From Streptomyces sp. SolWspMP-5a-2 (lineage in GTDB: Bacteria > Actinomycetota > Actinomycetes > Streptomycetales > Streptomycetaceae), in NCBI RefSeq assembly GCF_900091845.1, contig NZ_FMCI01000114.1, forward strand, positions 1 through 64,000: a DNA stretch of 64,000 nucleotides, written 5' to 3'. Shown here piece after piece: positions 1 to 8,030 of this stretch. The notes beneath the pieces are model-generated. The model ran no database searches. It saw only the letters and a program-made list of their open reading frames with translations, and was not told the origin of the DNA. Position 1 is the first letter of the stretch, and each line of letters starts with the position of its first letter. The position numbers were made by a program, and so were the translations under genes.

Positions 1-581
1 AGGGCGACGGCGGCCTCCGGGGACGCGGGCCGCCCCTCGGCGCGGGCCCCGCCGCCCGCGTCGGGCACGATCCGCACCAGGCTCAGCGCCCCGGCGAGGA
101 GAACGCCCCCGACGAGGGCGAGCAGCACCTTGCGCGGCCGGGGCCGCCGATGCCGCCCCCGCGCCCGTCCCCTGCCCCGGGCCGACGCGGGAGGGGGAGG
201 GGAAAGGGGAGGGGGAGAGGGAAGGACGGTGTCAGGTTCGGGATCGGGAGCGGGAGCGGCGGCGGGGGTGGCTGGGGGCTCCGGGACCGGTACCGGGACC
301 GGGACGGTCGGCGCGGTGAGGGTGCCAGAGGCGCGAGAGACCTTTGGGGCGCCCGGGGTCTTCGTTTCGCCCGGGGTCTTCGTTTCGCCCGGGGTCTTCG
401 AGTCGGCTGGGGTCTTTGCTTCGGCCGGGGTCTTCGAGTCGCCCGGGTTCTTCGAGTCGCCTGGGCGCTTCGTGGGTCCTGGGGCCTTCGAGGCGCCCGG
501 GGCCGGTATGTGGGGTGGGGGGCTGTCGGGCGGGGGCGGGGTGTTCCGCGCAGGCGTCGGACCGGTCCGTGTCTCGCTCAT
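1..581 (-). CDS. Pro/Lys-rich single-pass membrane protein (C-terminal part missing)
   Basis: The reading frame opens at ATG 579-581 on the minus strand and runs without a stop off the left edge, giving 193 visible residues. It starts MSETRTGPTP, then a Pro-rich stretch, six tandem hexapeptides (residues 41-76, type GDSKTP/GETKTP), a Val-Pro/Glu-Pro and Ala-Pro region, an Arg-rich patch (about 135-150) and one hydrophobic segment, KVLLALVGGVLLAGALSLV. This looks like a long disordered cytoplasmic tail before a single membrane anchor, with the extracellular domain outside the window. The positive patch before the helix predicts N-in topology. Several overlapping plus-strand frames here are shadows. 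Function not recognised. Confidence 0.6.
   Translation of the reverse strand, partial: MSETRTGPTPARNTPPPPDSPPPHIPAPGASKAPGPTKRPGDSKNPGDSKTPAEAKTPADSKTPGETKTPGETKTPGAPKVSRASGTLTAPTVPVPVPVPEPPATPAAAPAPDPEPDTVLPSPPPLSPPPPASARGRGRARGRHRRPRPRKVLLALVGGVLLAGALSLVRIVPDAGGGARAEGRPASPEAAVA
354..461 (-). repeat. Six 18-bp tandem repeats coding for Lys-Thr-Pro hexapeptides
   Basis: Six adjacent 18-bp units in frame inside the partial membrane protein encode GDSKNP, GDSKTP, AEAKTP, ADSKTP, GETKTP and GETKTP. The last two units are near-identical at the DNA level, which suggests recent slippage or duplication. Copy number probably varies between strains (inference). Confidence 0.8.
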
Positions 582-793
582 GGCGTCCCCTCCCTGGTGC
601 GCGGTGGCGGACGCACGCTATGCGGAGAGGCGGGGTCCGGGGCGGGCGAAGCGGGCGGACATCACTCGAACGAGATGCGCGGAGCGGCTGCGGGAACTGA
701 CGGCGCCGGCCGGTGCGCGACCGTCCCGGGCCCGGTCGCGTGGCCGAACGCCCTTTCCCGGCGCGGCCCCGGCTGCGATGATCGGGGCGGACA

Positions 794-809
794 GTTAACC
801 CGCGTTAAC
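794..809. promoter_or_regulatory. Palindrome GTTAAC-N4-GTTAAC before the enoyl-CoA hydratase
   Basis: Two perfect GTTAAC half-sites separated by CCGC lie just upstream of the Shine-Dalgarno GGAGG (811-815) and the ATG at 821. A 16-bp symmetric site at this spot is a good candidate operator for a repressor of fatty- or branched-chain acid catabolism. The regulator is not identifiable here. The match to any known family is inference. Confidence 0.45.
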
Positions 810-820
810 CGGAGGGCGTC

Positions 821-1621
821 ATGAGTGAGGAACGGTTCGGGGAGTTCGTGGTCGTGCGGCGGCCCGGCGAGGGGCACGTCGCCGAGCTGGTCCTCGACCG
901 GCCCAAGGCCATGAACGCCGTCTCGTCGGAGATGGCCCGGTCGATCGCCGGGGCCTGCGCCGCGCTCGCCGGGGACCAGGGGGTCCGGGTGGTCGTCCTG
1001 ACGTCGACGCACGAGCGGGCCTTCTGCGTCGGCGCCGACCTCAAGGAGCGCAACTCCCTCACCGACGCCGAGCTGCTCAGGCAGCGGCCGGTCGCGCGCG
1101 CCGCCTACGGCGGGGTCCTCGCCCTGCCGGTGCCGACGATCGCCGCCGTGCACGGCTTCGCGCTGGGCGGCGGGTTCGAGCTGGCGCTCTCCTGCGACGT
1201 GATCGTGGCCGACGGGACGGCGGTCGTCGGGCTGCCCGAGGTCTCGGTCGGCGTGATCCCGGGCGGTGGCGGCACCCAGTTGCTGCCCCGCAGGGTCGGC
1301 GCAGCCCGCGCGGCCGAGCTGATCTTCACGGCGCGGCGCCTGGAGGCGGCGGAGGCGCGGGAGACGGGTCTGATCGACGTGCTGGTGGACACGGGCCGGG
1401 ACCGGGAGGAGGCGCTGGCGCTGGCCGCGAGGATGGCCGCGAACTCCCCGGTCGGCCTGCGCGCCGCCAAGCGCGCGCTGCGGCTCGGGCACGGTCTCGA
1501 CCTCGCCACGGGCCTTGAGGTCGAGGACGCGGCCTGGCGCACGGTGGCCTTCTCGGGAGACCGGGCGGAGGGCGTGGCGGCGTTCAACGAGAAGCGCCCA
1601 CCGAGGTGGCCGGGGGAGTGA
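821..1621 (+). CDS. Enoyl-CoA hydratase/isomerase (crotonase family)
   Basis: A 266-residue cytoplasmic crotonase that probably hydrates a trans-2-enoyl-CoA in fatty-acid or branched-chain acyl-CoA degradation. The oxyanion-hole segment FCVGADLKERN lies at about 67-77 and the second CoA-binding loop HGFALGGGFELAL at about 111-123. Both hydratase glutamates are present at the usual 20-residue spacing, E120 (GGGFE) and E140 (PEVSVGVIPGGGGTQ), favouring hydratase over isomerase or hydrolase activity. ATG 821 is preceded by GGAGG. It stands alone, divergent from the Pro-rich membrane protein, with a GTTAAC palindrome in the shared region. Substrate chain length cannot be read from the sequence. 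Confidence 0.9.
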   Translation: MSEERFGEFVVVRRPGEGHVAELVLDRPKAMNAVSSEMARSIAGACAALAGDQGVRVVVLTSTHERAFCVGADLKERNSLTDAELLRQRPVARAAYGGVLALPVPTIAAVHGFALGGGFELALSCDVIVADGTAVVGLPEVSVGVIPGGGGTQLLPRRVGAARAAELIFTARRLEAAEARETGLIDVLVDTGRDREEALALAARMAANSPVGLRAAKRALRLGHGLDLATGLEVEDAAWRTVAFSGDRAEGVAAFNEKRPPRWPGE

Positions 1622-1741
1622 CGGGGCTCGGGGGCTGACGGGGGCCTCCGGGGGTCCCCGGCCCGCCCCCGGCCCGTCCCGGTCGCGTGCCGTGGGTCAC
1701 CCCAGCGCGCTCTCAATGTCCCCCGGTGGCCGAAAACTGCC

Positions 1742-1753
1742 TAGCCTGGGGCG
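1742..1753 (+). promoter_or_regulatory. Leaderless promoter, TAGCCT -10 box six bases before ATG
   Basis: TAGCCT at 1742-1747 followed by six bases and ATG 1754 fits a -10 element whose start site is the A of the ATG. There is no purine-rich Shine-Dalgarno in the gap, so the cyclase mRNA is probably leaderless. Confidence 0.55.
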
Positions 1754-2908
1754 ATGGGTGAGGACAGGCGGCTCGCGGCCGTCGTCGCGTTGGCGCAGGC
1801 CATGGCTGCGGCCCACGGCTCGCACGAGGCCTGGCGGGCCGCCGCGCTCGGCGCCTGTCACGCGCTGGGCGGCACCTTCGCGGCGCTCTCCGTGTGGGAG
1901 CGGGAGCTGGGGCGGCTGCGGGTCCTCGCCAACGTCGGGGAGCGGACGGCCGGGGAGGCCGAGTTCCCCGAGGACGAGTCCTACCCGGTCCACCAGTTCC
2001 CGGAGATCACCGAGTTCCTGCACGAACGCTGGGCCGGGGGCGGCGAGCCCGACGCCTGGGTCGAGACGGCGGCGGGTCCGGCCGCGGGCGACCGGCCCGG
2101 CTACGTCCACGAGCGGGTCGCCGCGCTGCGCCGCCGCGGCCGGGGCTGCTGCGTGGTCGCGCCGATCGTGCTGCACGGCCGGGCGTGGGGCGAGCTGTAC
2201 GTCGCCCGCCCGGCCGGTGCCCCCGTCTTCGGCCGGGCCGACGCCGACTTCGCCACCGTCCTGGCCTCCGTCGTCGCCGCCGGGATCTCCCAGACCGAGC
2301 GGCTGGAGGAGGCCAGACGGCTGGCCTACACCGACGCCCTGACCGGCCTCGCCAACCGCCGCGCCGTGGACGGCAGGCTGGACGAGGCCGTCGAACAGCA
2401 CCGCCTCGACGGCTCCGTCGTCAGCCTCGTCGTCTGCGATCTGAACGGGCTCAAGCGGGTCAACGACACCCTCGGGCACGCCGTCGGTGACCGTCTCCTG
2501 GAGCGGTTCGGGTCGGTGCTCTCGCTGTGCGGGGCGATGCTGCCCGGGGCGCTCGCGGCGCGGCTCGGCGGGGACGAGTTCTGTCTGCTCGCGGTCGGCC
2601 CGCCGGCCGCCGACGTGGTCGCGGCGGCCGGTGAACTCTGCCGCCGTGCGGCCGAGTTGGAGCTGGGCGAGGGGGTGGCCTGCGGGGTCGCCAGCACCGG
2701 CGACCCGATCGGGCCCGTCCGCTCCGGCCGCCGTCTGTTCCGGCTCGCGGACGCCGCCCAGTACCGCGCGAAGGCGGTGCGCGCCGCGGGTCCCGTCGTC
2801 GCCGGGCGCGAGGGCCCGGACGATCCCGTGGTCCGGCTCGCCGACGAGCCGCCCCCGAAGAACGCCGACCGCGGCGAACGCCGCCGCTTCCGGGGCCGCC
2901 GCGGCTGA
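1754..2908 (+). CDS. GAF-GGDEF diguanylate cyclase
   Basis: Makes cyclic di-GMP from two GTP, the messenger that holds Streptomyces in vegetative growth. In this 384-residue soluble protein, residues about 20-185 look like a GAF sensor domain and residues 190-345 form the GGDEF domain. The signature is intact (RLGGDEFCLL, GGDEF at about 272-276), as are the metal and guanine segment CDLNGLKRVNDTLGHAVGD and DALTGLANRRA. No RxxD lies five residues before GGDEF, so the allosteric inhibitory site is missing and product inhibition is unlikely. There is no EAL or HD-GYP partner. The tail is basic (RGERRRFRGRRG). The position one gene before hutH matches, from memory, the GAF-GGDEF protein SCO4931 (CdgE in S. 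venezuelae nomenclature, not verified). Confidence 0.9.
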   Translation: MGEDRRLAAVVALAQAMAAAHGSHEAWRAAALGACHALGGTFAALSVWERELGRLRVLANVGERTAGEAEFPEDESYPVHQFPEITEFLHERWAGGGEPDAWVETAAGPAAGDRPGYVHERVAALRRRGRGCCVVAPIVLHGRAWGELYVARPAGAPVFGRADADFATVLASVVAAGISQTERLEEARRLAYTDALTGLANRRAVDGRLDEAVEQHRLDGSVVSLVVCDLNGLKRVNDTLGHAVGDRLLERFGSVLSLCGAMLPGALAARLGGDEFCLLAVGPPAADVVAAAGELCRRAAELELGEGVACGVASTGDPIGPVRSGRRLFRLADAAQYRAKAVRAAGPVVAGREGPDDPVVRLADEPPPKNADRGERRRFRGRRG

Positions 2909-3146
2909 GACCGGCGGCCCTGCGGCAGCGGTCCTGCGGCAGCGGCCTTGCGGAGACGGCCCCGCGGCAGCAGCCCGTCGAACCCGAACCCCGCCTCACC
3001 CGTCGCCCCGCGTCCCCCTCGCCCCGCCGCACCCGAACCCCGCCCCGCCCGTCGCCCAGCCCCTCCCCGGTCGCCCCCCCGCCGTGCGCTGCGCAGCGCC
3101 CCGCCCCCGGTGTGACCAATCGGTAAGGGGCGTAGCCCCGGTCCAC

Positions 3147-3184
3147 TGGTGACATCCTGGAATTCACTGCGTACGCTCCTGAAT
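3147..3184 (+). promoter_or_regulatory. Probable hutH promoter with leaderless start
   Basis: TACGCT at 3172-3177 lies seven bases before ATG 3185, and TGGTGAC at 3147-3153 sits at about -35 spacing. There is no Shine-Dalgarno before the start, consistent with a leaderless transcript. Upstream, 2909-3146 holds only GC-rich imperfect CTGCGGCAGCGG copies and a short GGGGC/GCCCC hairpin at 3127-3139. No further gene is visible in that gap. Confidence 0.4.
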
Positions 3185-4729
3185 ATGGATATGCACACTG
3201 TGGTGGTGGGGACGTCCGGGGTGACCGCGTCCGACGTGCTCGCCGTGGCCCGCGGCGGTGCCCGGGTCGAGCTTTCCGGGGAGGCGGTCACGGCCCTCGC
3301 CGCGGCCCGCGAGGTCGTGGAGGCGCTGGCCGCCAAGCCCGAGCCGGTCTACGGGGTCAGCACCGGCTTCGGCGCCCTCGCGACCCGGCACATCAGCCCC
3401 GAGCTGCGCGCCCGCCTCCAGCGCAACATCGTCCGCTCGCACGCGGCGGGCATGGGCCCGCGGGTCGAGCGCGAGGTCGTCAGGGCGCTGATGTTCCTGC
3501 GCCTGAAGACCGTCTGCTCCGGCCGCACCGGTGTGCGCCCCGAGGTCGCGCGGACCATGGCGGACGTCCTGAACGCGGGGATCACCCCGGTCGTGCACGA
3601 GTACGGCTCGCTCGGCTGCTCCGGCGACCTGGCCCCGCTCTCGCACTGCGCCCTGACGCTCATGGGCGAGGGCGACGCGGAGGGCCCCGACGGCACCGTC
3701 CGCCCCGCGCGCGACCTCCTCGCCGAGCACGGCATCGAGCCCGTCGAACTGCGCGAGAAGGAGGGGCTCGCGCTCCTCAACGGCACCGACGGCATGCTCG
3801 GCATGCTGGTCATGGCCCTCGCCGACCTCGACACCCTCTACAAGACCGCCGACGTCACCGCGGCCCTCTCCCTCGAAGCGCTGCTGGGCACCGACAAGGT
3901 GCTCGCCCCCGAGCTGCACGCCATCCGCCCGCACCCGGGGCAGGGCGCGGCAGCCGCCAACATGCTGGCCGTGCTGAAGGGTTCGGGCCTCACCGGGCAC
4001 CACCAGGACGGCGCCCCGCGCGTCCAGGACGCCTACTCGGTGCGCTGCGCCCCGCAGGTCGCGGGCGCCGGACGGGACACGCTGGCGCACGCCCGGCTGG
4101 TCGCGGAGCGCGAGCTGGCCTCGGCCGTGGACAACCCGGTGATCCTGCCCGACGGGCGGGTGGAGTCCAACGGCAACTTCCACGGCGCCCCGGTGGCGTA
4201 CGTCCTCGACTTCCTCGCCATCGCCGCCGCCGACCTGGCCTCCATCGCCGAGCGCCGCACCGACCGGCTGCTGGACAAGAACCGCAGCCACGGGCTGCCG
4301 CCGTTCCTCGCGGACGACGCCGGTGTCGACTCGGGCCTGATGATCGCCCAGTACACGCAGGCCGCGCTGGTCAGCGAGATGAAGCGGCTGGCCGTCCCGG
4401 CGTCCGCCGACTCCATCCCGTCCTCCGCCATGCAGGAGGACCACGTCTCGATGGGCTGGTCGGCGGCGCGCAAGCTGCGCACCTCCGTCGACAACCTGGC
4501 CCGGGTCCTCGCCGTGGAGCTGTACGCGGCGACCCGGGCGGTGGAGCTGCGCGAGGGGCTCGTCCCCGCGCCCGCCTCGCGGGCGGTCGTGGCTGCGGCC
4601 CGCGAGGCGGGCGTCGGCGGCCCCGGGCCGGACCGTTTCCTCGCCCCCGACCTGGCCGCGGCCGACGCCTTCGTGCGCGCCGGGGGCCCGGTGACCGCCG
4701 CCGAGACGGTGACCGGACCGCTGCTGTAG
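3185..4729 (+). CDS. hutH: Histidine ammonia-lyase
   Basis: Deaminates L-histidine to trans-urocanate, the first step of histidine use, in the cytoplasm. The 514-residue product matches the usual length. The autocatalytic MIO cofactor forms from Cys145-Ser146-Gly147 in GSLGCSGDLAPLSH. The first residue is Cys rather than the Ala of most families, as known for Streptomyces enzymes. Other signatures are VYGVSTGFG near the N-terminus, QDAYSVRCAPQV, NGNFHG and QEDHVSMG. I chose ATG 3185 (MDMHTVVVG) over the in-frame ATG 3149 because it fits a leaderless TACGCT promoter and the family N-terminus. ATG 3191 is also possible. No other hut gene is adjacent. Confidence 0.96.
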   Translation: MDMHTVVVGTSGVTASDVLAVARGGARVELSGEAVTALAAAREVVEALAAKPEPVYGVSTGFGALATRHISPELRARLQRNIVRSHAAGMGPRVEREVVRALMFLRLKTVCSGRTGVRPEVARTMADVLNAGITPVVHEYGSLGCSGDLAPLSHCALTLMGEGDAEGPDGTVRPARDLLAEHGIEPVELREKEGLALLNGTDGMLGMLVMALADLDTLYKTADVTAALSLEALLGTDKVLAPELHAIRPHPGQGAAAANMLAVLKGSGLTGHHQDGAPRVQDAYSVRCAPQVAGAGRDTLAHARLVAERELASAVDNPVILPDGRVESNGNFHGAPVAYVLDFLAIAAADLASIAERRTDRLLDKNRSHGLPPFLADDAGVDSGLMIAQYTQAALVSEMKRLAVPASADSIPSSAMQEDHVSMGWSAARKLRTSVDNLARVLAVELYAATRAVELREGLVPAPASRAVVAAAREAGVGGPGPDRFLAPDLAAADAFVRAGGPVTAAETVTGPLL

Positions 4730-4782
4730 GCCGTGGCGGCCCGGTGCCGGAGGCGTACCGGGCTGCCGCCGACCGCCGTGCG

Positions 4783-5577
4783 CTACTTGAGCTTGCTCTC
4801 CTGGGCCGTGACGATCTCCTCCGGTATGGAGGTGTCGGCCTTCTTGCCCGCCAGGGCGGCCAGGTTGAGCGCGTAGTACGTGGCGACCGTCGAGCCGTGG
4901 CGGACCACCTCGGCGTTCACCGTCGTCTCGCCGCCGTCGGTCTTGCCGTCGATGGTGAACGCGGCCGACTCGTCGCCCGACCCGACGGGCTTCCCCGGCG
5001 CCACCTTCGTGAACTGCTGGGCCTCCTGGCCCTCGGCCGAGAAGGTGAAGCCCCCCGCGCAGCCGGAGACCGCGTCCTTGACGGCCTTCATGGTGCGCTG
5101 GGCGCCGTCCCCGTCGTAGGAGGAGAGCGAGACGATGGTGATGGTCGAGCCGAGCAGGTCCTTCGCGGCGTCCAGGTCGGCGTCCGAGCCCGCCGACGGC
5201 GCGGCCGTGGGCGCCGCCTGGGTGGCGACCCGGTTGACGAACGCCTTCTCGTCGCCGGGCGCGAACCCGGTCAGCACGTAGGCGAGCGGCTCGCAGGCCG
5301 CGTCCTTCACCGTCAGCGCGTCCTTCGACGGGACGATCTGCTGGGCCGCCCCGGCGGGCTTGACGTCGTAGCCCTCGACGTCGGCGGTGGCGACGATCAG
5401 CTTCTCCAGCTCGCCCTTGCCGATCGCCTCGGCCGTGGCGGCGGGCGCCGACGGCTTCCCCGCGGTGTCCTTCGTGTCCTTCGCGTCGGAATCCCCGCCG
5501 CACCCCGTGATGAGGACGAGCGACAGCGCGCTCACGGAGAACGTGGCGACTGCGCGGGTCCTCGATGATCTCTTCAT
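4783..5577 (-). CDS. Secreted lipoprotein, unknown function
   Basis: A 264-residue precursor with a clear lipoprotein signal peptide: MKRSSRTR, a hydrophobic core VATFSVSALSLVLITGC with lipobox LITGC, then GGDSDAKDTKD as a flexible linker. The mature domain is about 220 residues with two likely disulfide cysteines (KDAACEP and VSGCAGG) and no recognised motif. It should be attached to the outer face of the membrane. It is convergent with hutH (54-base gap) and precedes a sortase-type protein transcribed in the same direction. Function not recognised. Confidence 0.8.
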   Translation of the reverse strand: MKRSSRTRAVATFSVSALSLVLITGCGGDSDAKDTKDTAGKPSAPAATAEAIGKGELEKLIVATADVEGYDVKPAGAAQQIVPSKDALTVKDAACEPLAYVLTGFAPGDEKAFVNRVATQAAPTAAPSAGSDADLDAAKDLLGSTITIVSLSSYDGDGAQRTMKAVKDAVSGCAGGFTFSAEGQEAQQFTKVAPGKPVGSGDESAAFTIDGKTDGGETTVNAEVVRHGSTVATYYALNLAALAGKKADTSIPEEIVTAQESKLK

Positions 5578-5619
5578 GGGCGGACTATGAAGTTTCGGTC
5601 AAGGCCACGTCAAGTCGGT

Positions 5620-5955
5620 TCAAAAACCGAGCCGTTCGCGGCGCACCGAGTAGACGACGAACCCGGCACCGAGCGTGAGGAAGAGCGTGCCGCCGACGAC
5701 GTACGGCGTGGTGTCGAAGCTGCCGGTGTCGGCCAGCCCGACGCCCTCGGCACCGGCCTCGCCGGCCGGGTCCGACGGCCCGGCCGACTCGTCCGACGTC
5801 TCCGACAGGGCCCTGGCCTGCGTCGTCGAGGTGCCCGACGGCTGATCTGCCGCTGGGTTCTCCTGGGACGCGTTGGCGGACGGGACGAACCACAGGGCAC
5901 CGAGGAGGGTCCCCGCGGCGGTGGCGGTCAGCAACGGACGGCGAGCGGATGACAC
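5620..5955 (-). CDS. Small LAxTG sortase-anchored surface protein
   Basis: 111 residues: a signal peptide (MSSARRPLLTATAAGTLLGALWFVPSANA, cleavage likely after ANA), a Ser/Thr/Glu-rich linker of about 45 residues, then the sorting signal LADTG, a hydrophobic helix (YVVGGTLFLTLGAGFVVYSV) and the charged tail RRERLGF. LAxTG is the motif known for class E sortases of Streptomyces, so the protein is probably linked to peptidoglycan after the Thr. The mature part would be tiny and disordered, more a spacer or surface coat element than an enzyme. GTG start at 5953-5955 with AAGGGGA about ten bases upstream. No sortase gene lies in the window. Confidence 0.78.
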   Translation of the reverse strand: MSSARRPLLTATAAGTLLGALWFVPSANASQENPAADQPSGTSTTQARALSETSDESAGPSDPAGEAGAEGVGLADTGSFDTTPYVVGGTLFLTLGAGFVVYSVRRERLGF

Positions 5956-6052
5956 GGAATATCGATCCCCTTGTGGCGCTGGCGAATTGGCCGTGTGGGG
6001 CGATGTTAGTGAAAGGCGCGGGTCACGGGAAAGTCACGGGTGCGACGGGCCG

Positions 6053-6064
6053 TACTCTCCGGGC
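6053..6064 (+). promoter_or_regulatory. Leaderless promoter, TACTCT -10 box
   Basis: TACTCT at 6053-6058 is followed by CCGGGC and ATG 6065, the same -10/N6/ATG layout as several other genes here. No Shine-Dalgarno is visible. Confidence 0.5.
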
Positions 6065-6427
6065 ATGAGCAACGAAGAGACCTCGCGTTTTGTGCGGCTT
6101 CGCGTGGAAGTCGTCCTCGAAGTGAACGACGCGGACGCCGTCACCCGGGCCGCGCTCGACCGGATCACCGACGACGAAGGTGTACCCGACGGCGAGCGGG
6201 TACACGCACAGAGCGCTGTGACGGAAGACACCGCGGAGGCCCTGGCCTACCTCGTCGACCCGTTCGACCTGGTCAGTGAGGTGCCCGGGGTGGAACTCGC
6301 GCAGGCCAGCTGGTCGAGCGAGGAGATCGAGTACGACCCCGATGCGCCCGAGTGGGAGCTGGACGAGGATGATGAGGACGCGGAAGGCGCGCGTGACATG
6401 GAGGACGTGGTGGACGGCGTCCGCTGA
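6065..6427 (+). CDS. Small acidic conserved protein, unknown function
   Basis: 120 residues with a compact N-terminal part (residues 8-90, RFVRLRVEVVLEVNDADAV) and an extremely acidic tail (WELDEDDEDAEGARDMEDV). There is no signal peptide or membrane segment, so it is cytoplasmic. The frame is open further upstream, but ATG 6065 fits a leaderless promoter and the upstream region overlaps the promoter of the divergent sortase substrate. Function not recognised. The tail resembles nucleic-acid-mimicking or protein-binding acidic tails (weak inference). Confidence 0.75.
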   Translation: MSNEETSRFVRLRVEVVLEVNDADAVTRAALDRITDDEGVPDGERVHAQSAVTEDTAEALAYLVDPFDLVSEVPGVELAQASWSSEEIEYDPDAPEWELDEDDEDAEGARDMEDVVDGVR

Positions 6428-6448
6428 GGCGGCGGGGGAAAAACCCGG

Positions 6449-6474
6449 CCCCGGGCGGCAACCGCCGTCCGGGG
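6449..6474 (+). terminator. Hairpin terminator after the acidic protein
   Basis: CCCCGGGCGG (6449-6458) pairs with CCGTCCGGGG (6465-6474), nine Watson-Crick pairs and one G-U, six-base loop. There is no U-tract, as usual in high-GC actinobacteria. Confidence 0.55.
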
Positions 6475-6647
6475 TTCTCGCGTCTCAGAGGTGCGCACCG
6501 ACCGGCCGCCGCACCACGCCTCCCCGGCGACGTGGCGTGCCCCACACGTCCGCGGATCGTGGAACGGGATGAGCCGGTCGTAGCGTTGAAGTTCGTTAAC
6601 GGGGACTGTTGGGGTTTCTGGGTTCGGCAACGATGGAGAAGCGTGTG

Positions 6648-7895
6648 ATGACGGACAGTAAGCGGCGCAGGGGCCTGATGGCCGCGTCCGCTCTGCTCGG
6701 CGGTGTGCTGGTGCTCTCGGCGTGTTCGGGCAGCGACGACGCCTCGGGCGGCGGGAGCAAGGACGCCTCGCAGGCCCAGGCGGACGAGGCGGCGGCCAAG
6801 AAGACCTCGGCGGCCGATATCAAGATCACGCCGAAGGACGGCTCGGACAACGCCTCCATCAACAACTCGGCCACGGTCACGGTCAGCAAGGGCACGCTCA
6901 CCAGCGTCGCCATGAAGACCGCCGACGGCGCCGCGGTCAGCGGCGAGCTGTCCGCCGACAAGACGAGCTGGAAGCCGACCACCCAGCTGGAGCGCTCGAC
7001 CACCTACCGCGTGACGGCGGCGGCGAAGGACACGGAAGGCCGCGTCGCGCACGAGAACGCGTCGTTCACCACCGTCTCCCCGAGCAACAGCTTCATAGGC
7101 AACTTCACGCCGGAGAACGGGGCCACCGTCGGCGTGGGCATGCCGGTGTCGATCAACTTCGACAAGGCGATCACGAACAAGGCCGCGGTCCAGAAGGGCA
7201 TCACGGTCACCTCCAGCAGCGGTCAGGAGGTCGTCGGCCACTGGTTCAACGCCAACCGCATCGACTTCCGCCCCGAGGAGTACTGGAAGGGCAACTCCAC
7301 CGTCACGCTGAAGCTCGCGCTCGACGGTGTCGAGGGTGCCGACGGGGTCTTCGGCGTCCAGCAGAAGACGATCACCTTCCACGTGGCCCGCAACCAGGTC
7401 TCCTACGTCGACGCGAAGACCAAGCAGATGAAGGTCACGCAGGACGGCAACACCGTCAAGACCATCCCGATCTCGGCGGGTTCCCCGGACAACAAGACGT
7501 ACGAGGGCATCATGGTGATGTCCGAGAAGTTCAAGGAGACGCGCATGAACGGCGCGACCGTGGGCTTCACCGACGACGACGGCAAGGGCGAGTACGACAT
7601 CAAGGACGTGCCGCACGCCATCCGCCTCACCAACTCCGGCACCTTCATGCACGGCAACTACTGGGGCGCCAAGTCCATCTTCGGCAGCGTGAACACCAGC
7701 CACGGCTGTGTCGGCCTGTCCGACACCAAGGGCGCGAACGACACCGGTACCGCGGCCTACTGGATGTACAGCCACTCGCTGGTCGGTGACGTCGTGGTCG
7801 TGGAGAACACCGGCGACAAGACCGTCGCGCCGGACAACGGCCTCAACGGCTGGAACCTCAGCTGGGCCGACTGGAAGGCCGGTTCCGCCGCCTGA
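6648..7895 (+). CDS. L,D-transpeptidase lipoprotein (YkuD catalytic domain)
   Basis: Forms or edits 3-3 peptidoglycan crosslinks outside the membrane. The signal peptide has lipobox LVLSAC, then a Gly/Asp/Ala-rich linker. Two immunoglobulin-like domains follow (about 55-145 and 150-240), then the YkuD domain with HGNYWG and SHGCVGL (nucleophile Cys354, His352). The C-terminal segment NGWNLSWADW matches the Trp-containing tail of mycobacterial LdtMt2-type enzymes. Length, about 415 residues, is normal for that class. I chose ATG 6648 because GGAGAAG at 6635-6641 is well spaced. TTG 6609 and ATG 6633 would lengthen the signal peptide. Tolerance to beta-lactams is a known family property, not something seen here. 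Confidence 0.92.
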   Translation: MTDSKRRRGLMAASALLGGVLVLSACSGSDDASGGGSKDASQAQADEAAAKKTSAADIKITPKDGSDNASINNSATVTVSKGTLTSVAMKTADGAAVSGELSADKTSWKPTTQLERSTTYRVTAAAKDTEGRVAHENASFTTVSPSNSFIGNFTPENGATVGVGMPVSINFDKAITNKAAVQKGITVTSSSGQEVVGHWFNANRIDFRPEEYWKGNSTVTLKLALDGVEGADGVFGVQQKTITFHVARNQVSYVDAKTKQMKVTQDGNTVKTIPISAGSPDNKTYEGIMVMSEKFKETRMNGATVGFTDDDGKGEYDIKDVPHAIRLTNSGTFMHGNYWGAKSIFGSVNTSHGCVGLSDTKGANDTGTAAYWMYSHSLVGDVVVVENTGDKTVAPDNGLNGWNLSWADWKAGSAA

Positions 7896-7917
7896 CGCAC
7901 CCTCACCCCACAGTCCT

Positions 7918-7950
7918 CCGATGCCGCCTCCAGGGGCGGCATCGGTGTTT
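7918..7950 (+). terminator. Strong hairpin terminator after the L,D-transpeptidase
   Basis: A perfect 11-bp stem, CCGATGCCGCC (7918-7928) with GGCGGCATCGG (7935-7945), six-base loop, followed by TGTTT. Confidence 0.8.
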
Positions 7951-8018
7951 CCGGGGCGCTCCACAGCCTTCTCATGCTTCTCTTATGCGGGCCTTATCGC
8001 ATCGTCACGGTGCCTCCC

Positions 8019-8030
8019 TAGCTTGCGGCC
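8019..8030 (+). promoter_or_regulatory. Leaderless promoter, TAGCTT -10 box
   Basis: TAGCTT at 8019-8024 lies six bases before ATG 8031, with no Shine-Dalgarno between them. Confidence 0.5.

Noticed and set aside
130..824. Three overlapping plus-strand frames rich in Gly/Arg
   Set aside because: They are shadows of the minus-strand Pro/Lys-rich membrane protein and its repeats. No Shine-Dalgarno, composition typical of non-coding frames.
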